A stretch of 41,545 bases of DNA from Bremia lactucae (GCF_004359215.1 NC_090614.1:625393-666937), one strand, 5' to 3'; positions 19,729 to 29,734 are shown, counted from the first letter of the stretch. Program-made: numbers and translations. Notes: generated by a model from the sequence alone, not told the origin.

Positions 19729-19739
19729 AAGTGCTACCA
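19729..19739 (-). promoter_or_regulatory. Primer-binding site of the LTR1 element
   Basis: The minus strand reads TGGTAGCACTT two bases (CT) after the LTR end. It is identical to the site of element D at 39469, although the LTRs are unrelated for most of their length. Confidence 0.65.
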
Positions 19740-19741
19740 AG

Positions 19742-20295
19742 TGTAGGCGGGCACGTCGTAATGCGGCCACGCTCTACTTAGACACACACCCTAGCACATC
19801 GAGGAAGCGGTTTAACCTGCTTCTCTTGCGTGCAGTGAGGTAGTTGTGGTGGGCGCGTTGGCGACCTCACCCGTCACACTAAGTACTCGGGTTAAGTGTC
19901 GTCACGGGAGCGGTAATCCGGCTCCTCGTGCGCACTTACCAAGTAAAAAATAGTTTGCAGACTTATTTAAATTTAATCGTATTAAATATTAATACCTATT
20001 TTTACCAATTAAAATGTTCTCTCTCTAGATACCACTTAATAAGTATTGCGAGCGTATCTTTCTAGATACTTCGCGTAACGGATGACGCTAGCCGTCATGA
20101 CGGAAGACCTTAGGCGTCATCCCTCCTAATGTGAATGCACCCATGTGCATCACATACACAAGGGTTGGTCACAAATGTGCACCACACCCGAGTGCTGGGT
20201 CTAATTACTATTATTTAGTAATTGACCATCTTCTTAAGTATACCAGGTGCTCTTAACGGGACTGTGAAACATTAGGGCAACTTTAGCCCGTTACA
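19742..20295 (-). repeat. LTR, family LTR1, copy b (554 bp, 5' LTR)
   Basis: Full-length match to 400-953 in reverse orientation, with the same TGTA..TACA ends and the GATGACG hairpin. Primer site and gag adjoin on the minus strand, so this is a 5' LTR and not a solo LTR. It ends only 139 bp upstream of the start codon of the gene at 20435. Confidence 0.85.
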
Positions 20296-20434
20296 CCAGC
20301 GACCAAATTATGAAACGCCTACTTTTGATTCTGGTGTTAAGCACCACTTTGAAGTGCTTTGCTTATAATTTTTTTAAATTAAAAAAAGCGCTGGAATATA
20401 CAAAAACGGCGAACACTCGACGTCAGGAGACAAA

Positions 20435-20935
20435 ATGAGCATCTTATGGGGGCGTTTTCAGAATGGAAATGCGTGCTCGAGCAACACTGTGATGGATGAC
20501 GACGTATACAAGCTGCGGCAGCCACTAATATCCAGCGACAATGCTAATGATTGTGACGGTAGCACCGAGGACAACGAATTCGGTGGCCTTCATCCGCGCT
20601 GGCTCGAGTTTGATGTCAGCACGGCAACTCGACGAACGCGTCGGCGCCGCAAAGACGAGGAAGATCTTGGAGAAAGAGTTAAAGAATTTTCGATTAATGT
20701 GGAGCCACTTAAGCTGCTACGCTCTGCTGGCAGCTGGTTGGTCTTGCTTTCGACCGCGAGCAATTTCCTGGTGCCGCGTAACCCTCGTACCTTGCTTTCC
20801 ACACAGATGCCAACTCCCAGACGCAAGCTGGAAGGTATGGATGAGGCCACAGAACGTGCACTAGCAGTGCTAGCGCTCCTTACAATAGCTTGCAGCTTGC
20901 TGTTGCTGCTGGTAGTATACACTCAAGCCACATAA
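20435..20935 (+). CDS. Hypothetical protein, 166 aa, predicted tail-anchored membrane protein
   Basis: The ATG at 20435 (context ACAAAATGAG) opens 166 codons. The N-terminal half is polar and acidic (DDDVYKLRQPL, SSDNANDCDGSTEDNEFG). A basic patch RRTRRRRKDEED lies near residues 66-78, and a moderately hydrophobic segment LLRSAGSWLVLLSTASNFLV near 94-113. A strong C-terminal hydrophobic helix, LAVLALLTIACSLLLLLVVY, occupies about 143-162 with only QAT after it. No signal peptide is seen. This topology fits a tail-anchored protein of the secretory pathway or mitochondria. I do not recognise the family. Regular codon use and isolation from element sequence support a host gene. An LTR1 repeat sits directly upstream. 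Confidence 0.65.
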   Translation: MSILWGRFQNGNACSSNTVMDDDVYKLRQPLISSDNANDCDGSTEDNEFGGLHPRWLEFDVSTATRRTRRRRKDEEDLGERVKEFSINVEPLKLLRSAGSWLVLLSTASNFLVPRNPRTLLSTQMPTPRRKLEGMDEATERALAVLALLTIACSLLLLLVVYTQAT

Positions 20936-21444
20936 CGCAGACGTACACGAAAATCCTTGTGAAATTGGATATGCATCTGTACCTTTAAATTCTTAAGCTT
21001 GGATATATTGAAAGTATTGCTCTTAGCAACTTTTAAGCAGAGAAAATACATTTTGTATCATTCTAAAAGCATTTAGTGCGTGAAGGCTTCTCAGAATTGA
21101 CAAGATTGCGGCTACAGCGACAGCTCAAATGGATTTCTTAAGATGCAAAATATTGTTGAAATGGACCCATTACCCAATATCAGTCAATTGTTGTCTTGAC
21201 AAGAAACCGGCAGCCAGAATCCCAGAGGTGATTTGCATTCGAAGAGATAATAATATATCAAGAAAAGGTGCCTGGCTCCCGCCCCCGCAAGGCTAATCCT
21301 GAAAGCCGCGTTGAATGTTCACTGATGCAGACGAATTGTAGGAAATGTAAATAATCTTTCTTGTCGAATGTCCGGCCGTGAGCTCTTTTATCTAATTTTA
21401 AAGAATTACTTAAAGGCTAAAAGTCTCTTTAATACTTTGTGGTG
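20936..21444. other. Intergenic region between convergent genes
   Basis: 509 bp between the 166-aa gene (+) and the HIT gene (-). It presumably holds both 3' untranslated regions. I see no ORF, RNA gene or repeat in it. Confidence 0.5.
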
Positions 21445-21883
21445 CTAAATTTGGGTCTGAATTTTTGCCTGCATGGCCTCACCGTCTGCTTTATTGATCA
21501 TTTTTGGGCCACTTGGCAGTGTCAATAGATCGTCCCCGTCAAAGCGTGGGATTACATGAATGTGGGCGTGAAATACTGCCTGGCCCGACGACACACCATT
21601 GTTCTGAATGATGTTGATACCACTAGCACCAGTGGCCGCCTGCACAGCTTTAGCCAGACGCGGCAGTTCCTTGAACACGTTGGCCGCTACATCGGGCGTC
21701 ATGTCCATAACCGTTGCAAATTTGGGTGTCTTTGGTAGAAGAAGCGCATGACCGGGAACCACGGGGAAGGCATCCAGGATAGCCAGCACATGATCGGTCT
21801 CAAAAAGCTTGTAGCTTGGAACCTCACCTCGGATGATCTGGAGGAAGATGTTTTCCGGGTCGTACGTTGTCAATGTTATGACG
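21445..21883 (-). CDS. HIT (histidine triad) family nucleotide hydrolase/transferase, last exon
   Basis: The frame contains TYDPENIFLQIIRGEVPSYK, DAFPVVPGHALLLPK, NGVSSGQAVFHAHIHVIPRF and a short C-tail. HAHIHVI is the histidine triad (H-x-H-x-H-x-x) of HINT/HIT proteins, which hydrolyse or transfer nucleoside phosphates such as AMP-lysine or AMP-NH2; this substrate is not known. About 145 residues are covered, close to the usual 120-150. There is no in-frame ATG: codons upstream of SVITLTTYDPEN lead back to a stop. A polypyrimidine tract ending TTTTTTTTTCAG (minus strand, ending at 21884) is a good 3' splice site. The start codon therefore lies in an upstream exon that I could not place in 21900-22400. 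Confidence 0.9.
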
Positions 21884-22418
21884 CTGAAAAAAAAAGCGAG
21901 AATTTCATCGGTTACAATCAAAATTTAAATGGGCATATTTGGTATGAACCAATTAAACTTCGCGCAGTAGTAATTAATTTAGGCCCCCTTTGCTATTTGT
22001 ACACCCCACAACTTCTGTAAATTTGAGGTTCCGTCTACAAAATCTCTGCGATACTACATAGGTGCGACTTGAGAGAGGAAATGCAAGAAATGGTTAAATT
22101 ATACAAAGGATGCTTAAGGCACAAATTTTAACTCAACTGATCTAAGAATAAGAACAGACTCGGGAGAATCGACAGCGCAAAACTGCCACTAATTTGTTGA
22201 CGGCCCCTTTTGGTTCTATGCTGCAACATGTGCATGACTTAAAATGGAGATTGCTTGTGAAAAAAATCGTCCATATAGATAAATTAATTAAGAAAAAACA
22301 CACTGTTGCATCCAATTGCAGGAAGAGCATTTTCAAAGTTGAGGTAACTTATAATTGAGCACAAGGTTACGAGGAGCAAGTAAACTAGAGCATACCAACA
22401 GACAGAACACCACTTTAT
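21884..22418. other. Intron and leader of the HIT gene, 3' flank of the PGM2 gene
   Basis: AT-rich 535 bp. The 21884-21900 side is the 3' splice site of the HIT intron. Further upstream the first HIT exon and promoter are expected, together with the 3' untranslated region of the phosphomutase, which is transcribed in the same direction. No unambiguous donor or first exon could be chosen by eye. Confidence 0.45.
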
Positions 22419-24248
22419 CTACTTATTGACAAGTGGAAGCTCCAAGCCATTCACTTCTGGCTGCAGCATCAACTCCAGTAGCTGCATCACTAGATTTTTC
22501 AACTCCATCGTGACAGCTTCGCGAGTTTGGCCGACACGGCCAGCAAGCTCCACATAGTATTTCAGCTTCGGCTCCGTGCCGCTCGTACGCAGCGTAGCAA
22601 CGCATCCATTTGCAAACGTGTATGTGATCATCTCCGTCGACCTACTTACAGGAAGCACAGCACATTTGTCAAGCTGCGAGCTGTCATACCCCGTCGTGAG
22701 GTCCCGCACCCCAGTAATTGCAAACTCGCCACACTTGTCCCAATAGTTTCCATCATTACGCAAACGTTCAAAAATTGCTCGAATTGTACGAGGGTTATCG
22801 CACTTAACATAGTGATTTTGTGTCACAAAGTGGCCATAACGTTCATAAAGAGCGTCCAGATGCTCTTTAACTGTCACTTTTTTAATAGTCTTTAAATAAA
22901 TTGCCATCTCAGTAAAAACAGCGGCCGCAACAACCCCATCTTTTTCCTTCACGAGATCTCCCACACAGAATCCAATGGCTTCTTCATAAGCAAACAAAAC
23001 TTTCTTGCCACTATCGCGCAATTCAATAGCCTTGTTGCCAATCCACTTGAAGCCAGTAAGCGTCTCGATAAAATTCAATCCCTCGGCCTTTGCGATAGCT
23101 TTCAGCATCTTCGACGACACTGTGGACGCAATAAAGAACAATTGCGTACGGTCACAGTCTGGATGGAGCCGTAAATGCTGTTCCAGTTCCCAAAAGCCTA
23201 GTAAAATACCAATTTCATTGCCTGTGAAAATATGCCAGCCAGACTGTGAGTTTGAATCCATTTCAGCGACTGCCAATCGATCCGCATCAGGGTCATTCGC
23301 GAGTATTAAACTCGCTCCGTTGGCTTCTGCTGTCTCCATAGCAAGCTGGAGCGCACCTTCTCCTTCTTCTGGATTGGGAAAGGCTACAGTAGGAAACTCC
23401 GGATCCGGCTGAAGCTGGGCTTGGACGGGAAGGTACGCTTTGTGTTTAAAAGCAGCAAAACATCGGCTTGTAAATGCGTGGCCAACGCCATGCATTGCCG
23501 TGTACGCAACTTTAAGCGTCGATGCGGCGTTTGTCTCGGGAAAACGGCACAAACGTGCTCTTGCTTGTTCAAAGTACTTGTTTGTAACCTCATCGGTGGG
23601 GTTATGAAAAAGCTGCTTAAAAGTGTGTTTTAAAGTATCGAGCGATTCATTATAGACTCTCCAAGGAGCAAGATTGGCTAAAATCATCTTGGCTATACCT
23701 TCGTCGTGTGGCGGGATGATTTGGCTACCATTGCTCCAATAGACTTTGTAGCCATTATCGACTTTCGGGTTATGCGAAGCTGTTACCATCACCCCGACTG
23801 CGCAGCGTTTTTGCTCTATGCAAAAAGGAACCAACGGAGTGGCTACGAAACCCTCGTAAAAGTATACTTTGAAGCCATCATGCAGACAAACCGAGGCTGT
23901 GAGTTCGGCGAAACGCTTCGAGCTCAGTGTACCCTGTTGTCGATGATCGTAACCTATCGCTACTCCCATGCTCTTTGCTTGATCACCAAATTGCTGCAAC
24001 AAGTACTTGCAAATTCCTTGCGCGGTCTGAAGCACCACGAGATCATTCATTGCCGTGGGCCCCACTCCCATCACAGCGCGAAGACCGGCGGTGCCGAACG
24101 CCACACGACTGCTGAACAAGTCGCGAATACGGTCTATGTCCTTGGCCATTACAAGCTCCTCCAACTGAGATTTTGTGCCGGCATTTACGTCCCATTCTAG
24201 CCACTGCTGAGCCTTAATTAGCCACTGCTCCTCCGTGCACGTGCTCAT
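22419..24248 (-). CDS. PGM2: Phosphoglucomutase-2 / phosphopentomutase (alpha-D-phosphohexomutase family), intact, 609 aa
   Basis: It interconverts 1- and 6-phosphates of glucose or 1- and 5-phosphates of ribose/deoxyribose in the cytosol, linking glycogen/glucan and nucleoside salvage to glycolysis. All four signature loops are present. These are the phosphoserine loop TASHNP (residues 156-161, Ser158), the Mg-binding DPDADR (319-324), the sugar-binding EEAIGF (422-427) and the phosphate-binding RTSGTEPK (554-561). GFKWIGNK (399-406) and DNGYKVYWSNGSQIIPPHDE agree with PGM2-type rather than classical PGM1 sequences. The length is normal for PGM2 (about 600-610). Single exon; the ATG at 24248 gives an N-terminus (EEQWLIKAQQWLEWD) typical of the family. 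It lies upstream of and in the same direction as the HIT gene, 535 bp apart. Which substrate dominates cannot be told from sequence. Confidence 0.97.
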   Translation of the reverse strand: MSTCTEEQWLIKAQQWLEWDVNAGTKSQLEELVMAKDIDRIRDLFSSRVAFGTAGLRAVMGVGPTAMNDLVVLQTAQGICKYLLQQFGDQAKSMGVAIGYDHRQQGTLSSKRFAELTASVCLHDGFKVYFYEGFVATPLVPFCIEQKRCAVGVMVTASHNPKVDNGYKVYWSNGSQIIPPHDEGIAKMILANLAPWRVYNESLDTLKHTFKQLFHNPTDEVTNKYFEQARARLCRFPETNAASTLKVAYTAMHGVGHAFTSRCFAAFKHKAYLPVQAQLQPDPEFPTVAFPNPEEGEGALQLAMETAEANGASLILANDPDADRLAVAEMDSNSQSGWHIFTGNEIGILLGFWELEQHLRLHPDCDRTQLFFIASTVSSKMLKAIAKAEGLNFIETLTGFKWIGNKAIELRDSGKKVLFAYEEAIGFCVGDLVKEKDGVVAAAVFTEMAIYLKTIKKVTVKEHLDALYERYGHFVTQNHYVKCDNPRTIRAIFERLRNDGNYWDKCGEFAITGVRDLTTGYDSSQLDKCAVLPVSRSTEMITYTFANGCVATLRTSGTEPKLKYYVELAGRVGQTREAVTMELKNLVMQLLELMLQPEVNGLELPLVNK

Positions 24249-24553
24249 TATTTAAAACTTTAAGTTTATCAAAAAATACGAAACAAAAATTCGTTTCAGT
24301 AAGATTGTCAGAAAAATTGTTATTTCTGATTAAGAATCAACGCTAAAGAGAATTGCAACATCTACTTAATTAGTTGCTGAGAAGTAAGTAGTAGTACTAT
24401 TTGATTTCGTGCCGGAAACACCATCTTTCTACTATCACTACATATTTATTGATAATAGACGATTCAGGACCTTGAGCAAACTAGTTTGCTTGTACTTTTT
24501 GTGCTGCAAAACACACTTTAATGGTTAACCTTTCGCTAATACTTCTTGTGTTA
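24249..24553. other. Upstream region of the PGM2 gene
   Basis: About 300 bp of AT-rich sequence with no ORF. It must contain the phosphomutase promoter. I see no clear TATA box or oomycete initiator element that I would defend. Confidence 0.4.
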
Positions 24554-24735
24554 CGGGGTGTGGCGTTACACAAGTATCATTTCCTATTAGAGGAATAATA
24601 AATGTCATTTCCTATGAGAGGAGAAAAATAAAGAAGTAAGAAATTATTATCTTACTTAATTTTGACTTCAATAGTTCCAATATTTCCAATTTGGATCACT
24701 ATTGATGTTAAGAAAAGAAAAACTGAATTGATAAA
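24554..24735 (+). repeat. Family X-like LTR fragment, plus orientation
   Basis: It starts TGTTACGGGGTGTGGCGTTACA, matching the start of the element A LTR (7675) and the element D LTR (39025). It continues with AT-rich text and TTAATTTTGACTTCAATAG. It breaks near 24735 and is followed by an LTR piece in the opposite orientation. Confidence 0.65.
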
Positions 24736-24739
24736 CTTA

Positions 24740-24992
24740 ATCTCTTTGTAACGATCTCTCTGTACTGATTTAAATATAATAGTTATTATGGACAGTGCCT
24801 CCTCGCGCACCGCCCAATCGCGTCTGGTAGTGACTGGCGGGGTAAGTTTAAACTCAAATTAACTTTTTAATAGCGCTTATTGAATATTGCTTTAATATTA
24901 CCAAACTTGGTAATATTGAAACTATTCAGTCAAAATTAATAAATGATATAATTTTGTACTTCTTAATTTACGGGCACCCCCTTACATTACAA
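24740..24992 (-). repeat. Family X LTR fragment, minus orientation (3' LTR of element B)
   Basis: It matches the element C LTR at 37670-37880, including GTAACGATCT, GCCTCCTC..GC.CAATCG, TGACTGGCGGGG, ACCAAACTTGGTAATATTGAAACTATT and GTCAAAATTAATAA. The LTR start lies at the right end (TGTAATGTAAGGGGGTGCCC on the minus strand). The element B antisense genes follow at 25166. Confidence 0.7.
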
Positions 24993-25165
24993 TTTCTTTG
25001 ACCAGCATTCACTATAATGACTGATGTAAAGTGACAGAGAGTACTAGTTAGTCTCTCTGTAAATTAGCACCTATTAGTTTTATTTCAATTCCAATTTAAC
25101 CCGTGCGCAAAGCCTATGAATTGCAACTCTGGTAGCTATATGACTCAATTTAGCTACTAGGGAAA

Positions 25166-25520
25166 CAAATGTTTTAGTAGACGCTGATGCGTCTACTGTG
25201 GGGAGCTCGTCACCTCTACCCCAATGAAAAGTGACTGGTACGAGTCGGCGTCATCGTCCGATTCGATGAACACTGTGAAGGCCTCCTGTTACCCGGCCGC
25301 GTCCGTCAAAACCAAAGATTCTGATGTGACAACGCAAAAGATAATGGTGACGTTTCTCTACTCGTCAGATCCTTTTAATTTGGGGTCATCTTGTGATGAC
25401 TCCATAAACGACGATATTACTCTGGTGATGCCAAAATGCATCACCAGGAACAAAGGTGATCATAAAGGTCACTTCGGCAAGAATGCTACTGATGGTGCTA
25501 GAGTGCATCACGTGATCTAA
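25166..25520 (+). pseudogene. Antisense ORF1 of element B
   Basis: The text GTTTTAGTAGACGCTGATGC aligns with copy C (30630-30650; NVLVDADASTVG versus NVSVDANVSNVG). A shifted frame from 25224 contains TVKASCYPAASVKTKDSDVT and ends ATDGARVHHVI, equivalent to the end SAVDGAS of copy C. The central part is more diverged than in A and C. Ser/Thr/Asp-rich; function unknown. Confidence 0.45.
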
Positions 25521-25652
25521 AATATCACCTGAGTCTAACGTTAGCTTGAATGCTAACATTAACAAACGGGACAAGGACCGCAGTGCGTTGCGGTTTGCTC
25601 ATTAAATAAACCCCTGTCTGCTTTCTAAAATAGCCTAATTTGTCGGTCTAGT

Positions 25653-26845
25653 ATGAACAACGAACGCTACAAAATTCCTTTGTTCGACTCATCCCGGCTT
25701 CACAAGCCTTGCGAGAACGAGACTGAATTCTTCATTGATGCCTTTTTACAGCATCGATGGTACACTTTCAAGCGTGCAAAGGATGTTACTCATTTGTTTC
25801 AAGCTTAAGAAGCGCTTGTTCAGAATGTGCAAAGCCTAGCCGCGAGGCCTGGCTTGACAAACTGGATGCTTTCCATGACGATTGAAAGACGGAATGTAGT
25901 CGGTGCACGCTACAAGCTGCACCGTTTACATAGAGAGGCAGGCTTGCCTTGCCTTTCGTGGTGGAACTCATGTCTCTGCTACCTTAAGGGTGCAGTGCAT
26001 GCCCCTAAGGAGGCCTACCCCCTTAAGGACCCTCATTCAAGAATGCGCATGTCTTGTGCGATGCGCAAAGGATTTGAGAACTTGCAATTCTTTTGGGTGT
26101 GGGGGAAGGCTCATTCTTTGATTGACCCTCTGATGAGGAGGATAGGTTTCGTCGTTACTACCCAAGCATCCAACACTTGTTGAGAACGAGAGCTCCAGCT
26201 TTCAGGCGAGTGTGGATGTTTTCGTCAACAAACGACATAATTTTTCTGAACGTCCTTCGCCTCCCAGTGGTTCAAGAAGTTTATGACTAGAAAACTCTTC
26301 TCACTACTCAAATCCGTCAAGGAGGAAAATGTGGATTTGCCTCATAAGTTGAACTTGAGTCATCATCATGACTTGAAGCACGTCCTTCGGTATTTGCGAG
26401 ATGATATTGATTATGAACTTTCCCGTCGACAGTGTTTGCTGCGAACAGCTGCAAAACTGTGCGCAAGTTGCGATTAATCAACTGGCAAACGGACCGATAC
26501 ATCAGTCTCTTCGAGACGAGCCGGTGGCAGCTCTTCAAAAGAATTTATCTTTGAAGGATGTAGGGTTCAGGGAAACCAGGCTCTTTCTCGAGACACTCAG
26601 CTTTTTATTCAAGCCATCAGTCCTTGGTGGATGCCTTGGACCGTGTTGTTTTAAATCGAAACCGAAAAAAACTCGTACTGATGGTTCGGGTGGAGACGCC
26701 CAACGTAATTTGTAGGATGCATACGCATCCTAAGAGTCACCATGATCATGTACGCATTGCCTTGTTGGTGCATTACGCTGAACAGGGCGATATACCTAGG
26801 CAGAGACTTATTACTGCCCTCATTCGTCACTTAATGTGTAGGTAG
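25653..26845 (+). pseudogene. Antisense ORF2 of element B (Cys/His-rich, coiled-coil)
   Basis: The ATG at 25653 gives MNNERYKIPLFDSSRLHKPC, matching copy C (MTNDRYHIPLFDLFRLHKPG). A stop follows at 25806. After a shift, a long open stretch (25827-26183) has RYKLHRLHREAGLPCLSWWN followed by SCLCYLKGAVHAPKEA, the same Cys/His core as in A and C with a slightly altered SCPCC motif. The coil (about 26455-26700) contains AQVAINQLANGPIHQSL and QSLVDALDR..NRNRKK. The frame stays open across the complement of the INT GPY/F segment to a stop ending at 26845. Confidence 0.55.
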
Positions 26846-28110
26846 AAATACCGTAGCCAATAGGTATAGATCATAAATGTTAATGAAAGAGCGTTTGCTC
26901 TTCCATTTTCGTCGGAGTTCCGTTCCTGTCGCTCCAACGCATCTGCGAAAAAATCCTGCACGAAACGGACCACTGCTTTTTTAGCCAGCACGAATTCTCC
27001 TACTGACTCGGTTTTCTTTTGTTTTAAGTGCGCCCAGTGCGCATCATTCTCGGCTTTGGTGACAACATCAATGTTCTCAATCCATTTATTGTTTTCGATG
27101 TTAAGTACGTCAATATTGTTGTTACAAAGTTAGCAATAGCCTTATTGCTATTATGTGTTGCCTCTTCATTGTTGTTTAAATCATCATTAACTTCTTCCGC
27201 GTTAACTGTTGATCAATCGTGATGAACAAGAGCTAGATTTTCTATGATAGAGCGAGCCCTCCTCCTTGAATTAAAGCTATGTTGAAAAGGGTGGTAATGC
27301 GTACATATTGTAAACCAATCAGATAAACGGTGTATGCCTTGTTGATGCATGAATTGTTGATGGCAAATCTTGCTTTAATACTCGAAGTATCTATTCGAAG
27401 ACAGGATTTGTACGTTCCATCTCAGCATCTGTCTCAAGGTGATCATGAGCTGACATTTTTAGCTAGGTTCCAAGTGATTTAAACACAAATTGTCGAATTT
27501 CTGCCGTTAACCGGGCTCTCGAACCGATTTCAGTCCCATGGAGTCGAAATTATGTGTCGATATAAACACGACCGCAATTTTTGGCTATGATAGACTCTGG
27601 GACTACAGTAAGATATACCATCTTGCTCAAACGGCCAACGAGCACATTAAAAGACATTTTTTTTGTGATCGTCTTCGGAAAATCCGAAGACGAAGTCCAT
27701 AGTTACGGACTGCCAACACTATGCCGGAACAAACAGGGGTATATACCACTGAGCTTCGCCCGTCAGCAGACTTCGCAAGCACATAATTAGTTTCGCACGA
27801 ATTTATACCGGCGAGGCCAGTAGAAAGCGCGACTTACTCTTCCCATGTCCACGATGCCACCTAATTGATACTCAAATAAATGATGCGCAAACGCAAATCA
27901 TTGTGGGCGGGAGCGCCGACACGAGATGTGTCGCCGGTAATGGCTGTATAATACAGTAGACCATTGCGTGTTGTGTATCGATCTGGTGAAGATTGATACA
28001 ATCGTGACATTTTCTTTAAGAGTTGTTGTGATGTATGCTTGAGGGAATCCATCAAACCTCGAAGAGCGTTGTCTTCTGTACGGGCTCTTATATGTCTGCA
28101 ATGCCAAGAT
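26650..28110 (-). pseudogene. Integrase of element B
   Basis: On the minus strand, 28055-27861 gives LYQSSPDRYTTRNGLLYYTA then ITGDTSRVG, the integrase N-terminal region. About 27720-27600 holds core remnants. An Asn/Asp/Glu-rich linker (27190-27010) precedes VRFVQDFFADALERQERNSD (about 26990-26905). The GPY/F tail is at about 26720-26670 (THPTNYVGRLHPNHQYE), with a stop codon at 26651-26653. Several stops; inactive. Confidence 0.7.
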
Positions 28111-28254
28111 CTGAAATTGCTTATTTGAATCTCTAATTTTATATTACAACGCCTAAAGTAGCATGTTACGTCTAGCTTTGCTTATTGTCTTTAAAGGTAC
28201 GCTGATAAATAGCCTTTCATGAACACTTTGTATTTTCTCTTGAGTTAACAAGAA

Positions 28255-28535
28255 AGATGCACTGTCATTTCGGCATAGTTGCTCGTGCAAGAATAGTTGA
28301 AAATATCAGAAAAGAAAAAGCTGGCATTACCGCTAGATCCAGGAGCTTTCAAAATTCCTTGACATGACTGTCACCAGCTAGTCGACGATGGCCTTGATCT
28401 TTTTCGGATCAGGGCGTACACCATTTTTACACACGACGCACCTACGAAGTGGTATTTCGCTTGCGGCGGATATATACTTCTTGAGATTTGCTTACAACTT
28501 GTGCTTACGCATAAGTGTAATAAGCTTTATGACGT
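28255..28535 (-). pseudogene. RT fragment of element B
   Basis: On the minus strand, LMRKHKL..NLKKYISAASEIPL and CVVCKNGVRPDPKKIKAIVD are readable between about 28520 and 28380. This is the C-terminal part of gypsy RT as in elements A and F. The rest of RT is cut off by the LTR1 fragment, and RNase H is deleted. Confidence 0.65.
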
Positions 28536-28539
28536 GCAC

Positions 28540-28936
28540 CTATGGCAACCTCACCCGACGAACTTGTGCCCCAGAACAAGCGTCGGCACGGAAGGGGTTA
28601 CTCGGCTTCTCGTGCGTAATTGTTTTCTTAAGAGATAAAGTTCATGACTGATTTATATTTATTAAAATTAACGAAAAACACATTTCTTACCCAATTAGTA
28701 GATGCGATCTTTGTATCTCAACATGGCGAGCGTATTGTCCAAATTACCTCAGCTCGCGGATGACGCTAGACGTCACCCTTTCATGTGAATGCACCTAAGT
28801 ACATCACATAGAAAAGGGTGGGTCACTTCGTGAACCTCAAAAGAGTGCCAGTTATATTGACTATACATGAAGTAGTTGACCCCCCCTGTAAGTGTACTTA
28901 ACGGGTGTGTAACATGAGGCAGCTAGCACGTTACAG
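28540..28936 (-). repeat. LTR1 copy c, truncated
   Basis: Its minus strand matches LTR1 (CACGAGAAGCCGAG.., GGTGACGTCTAGCGTCATCC, TTAAGTACACTTACAGGGGG, and the start TGTAACGTGCTAGCTGCC). About 90 bp at the primer-site end are missing at the junction with element B. Confidence 0.7.
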
Positions 28937-29086
28937 CCCCCCCCTCTTTAAAACGAATTTACATTTTGTAAAATCGTCAAAAGGAGGAATGAGTGATAGC
29001 GAAATACTTTACGCGCCGCTTTTAGTCCTCTCAATCCACTCTATGCGACCAGTGTGTGTACATATTTGTCATCGCACGGCACTGAC

Positions 29087-29420
29087 ATGCAAAAGGGGCA
29101 AAGCTATGGTCGTCCGCGAAGACACCCAAACAACGTATTGCGAAGCGCACGCGCCGCGATAAAACGCCGACTTCGCCTAGTGCCTTAGTCACAACACCGA
29201 CATCCACTGCTGCTGCTATCGCGCTGCTAACTGGACTTACTGATCCATCCCATTTGCACATTGAGGATGAAGAGTCGCCGCTCATTATTGACTAAAATGA
29301 GTCGACCCCGATGCCATCACCTTATAGTAGTGTTTAGTTCAGCGAGCTAATAGGGAAGCGTGAAGGCGCTATAACGCCCATTCAAAATTCACCAGTGTAT
29401 TCAACATGAAGACGCCTAAT
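29087..29420 (+). pseudogene. Antisense accessory ORF of LTR1 family, second copy
   Basis: It aligns with the ORF at 272..1: AKRTRRDKTPTSPSALVTTP then TSTAAAIALLTGLTDPSH and ESPLIID, followed by a stop. The initial ATG (29087) is kept, but a small deletion follows it. As at the left edge of the window, it begins about 150 bp from the TG end of an LTR1 repeat and reads away from it. Confidence 0.55.
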
Positions 29421-29514
29421 GTTGCGAAGGCGAACCTGCCTCACATCAACAAGGCAATCATCTCGTATTCTGCACTAGCTAGCGCACAGACGATTGATGA
29501 GTGCACTTCATTGA

Positions 29515-29698
29515 TCTAGATACACCAGCTCGTGGATGACGCCAGAAGTCATCCCTATCAATGTGATTGTATCTATGTGCATCGCATATACATAATGTGA
29601 GCCTCACACGACTACCAGTCATGCTTACTTTAGATGAATTGACCTCCCCGTTTAGTGTACTTAACGGGTGTGTATCATAAGGCAGCTAGCCCATTACA
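29515..29698 (-). repeat. LTR1 copy d, short fragment
   Basis: It contains GGATGACGCC..GTCATCC, GTGTACTTAACGGGTGTGTA and ends at TGTAATGGGCTAGCTGCC (minus-strand LTR start). It corresponds to the first 180 bp or so of LTR1. Confidence 0.65.
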
Positions 29699-29734
29699 CG
29701 GATGTTACGTACGTGGTCGCTATACGTACACACG

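Larger units (their letters stand above)
24740..28535 (-). mobile_element. Ty3/gypsy element B (family X), 3' half only
   Basis: From right to left there is an RT fragment (28535-28255), integrase (28110-26650), antisense module (25166-26845 on the plus strand) and 3' LTR (24992-24740). Gag, protease and RNase H are missing. The right end is cut by an LTR1 repeat at 28540. Confidence 0.75.

Noticed and set aside
19318..19746. A 142-codon plus-strand ORF.
   Set aside because: It is the complement of LTR1 gag and contains the primer site; no independent support.
18256..19770. A single 504-codon minus-strand protein across the N gap.
   Set aside because: The frame is bridged only by N. One side is gag of an LTR1 element, the other is the antisense of the element E integrase tail.
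400..20295. The two 554 bp LTR1 copies (400-953 and 19742-20295) as the two LTRs of one large element.
   Set aside because: They are in opposite orientation, and each has its own neighbour (antisense ORF on the left copy, primer site plus gag on the right copy), so they belong to two elements.
23706..24200. Plus-strand ORFs at 23706-24200, 23005-23412 and 22527-22895.
   Set aside because: They are shadows on the strand opposite the intact, strongly conserved phosphomutase gene.
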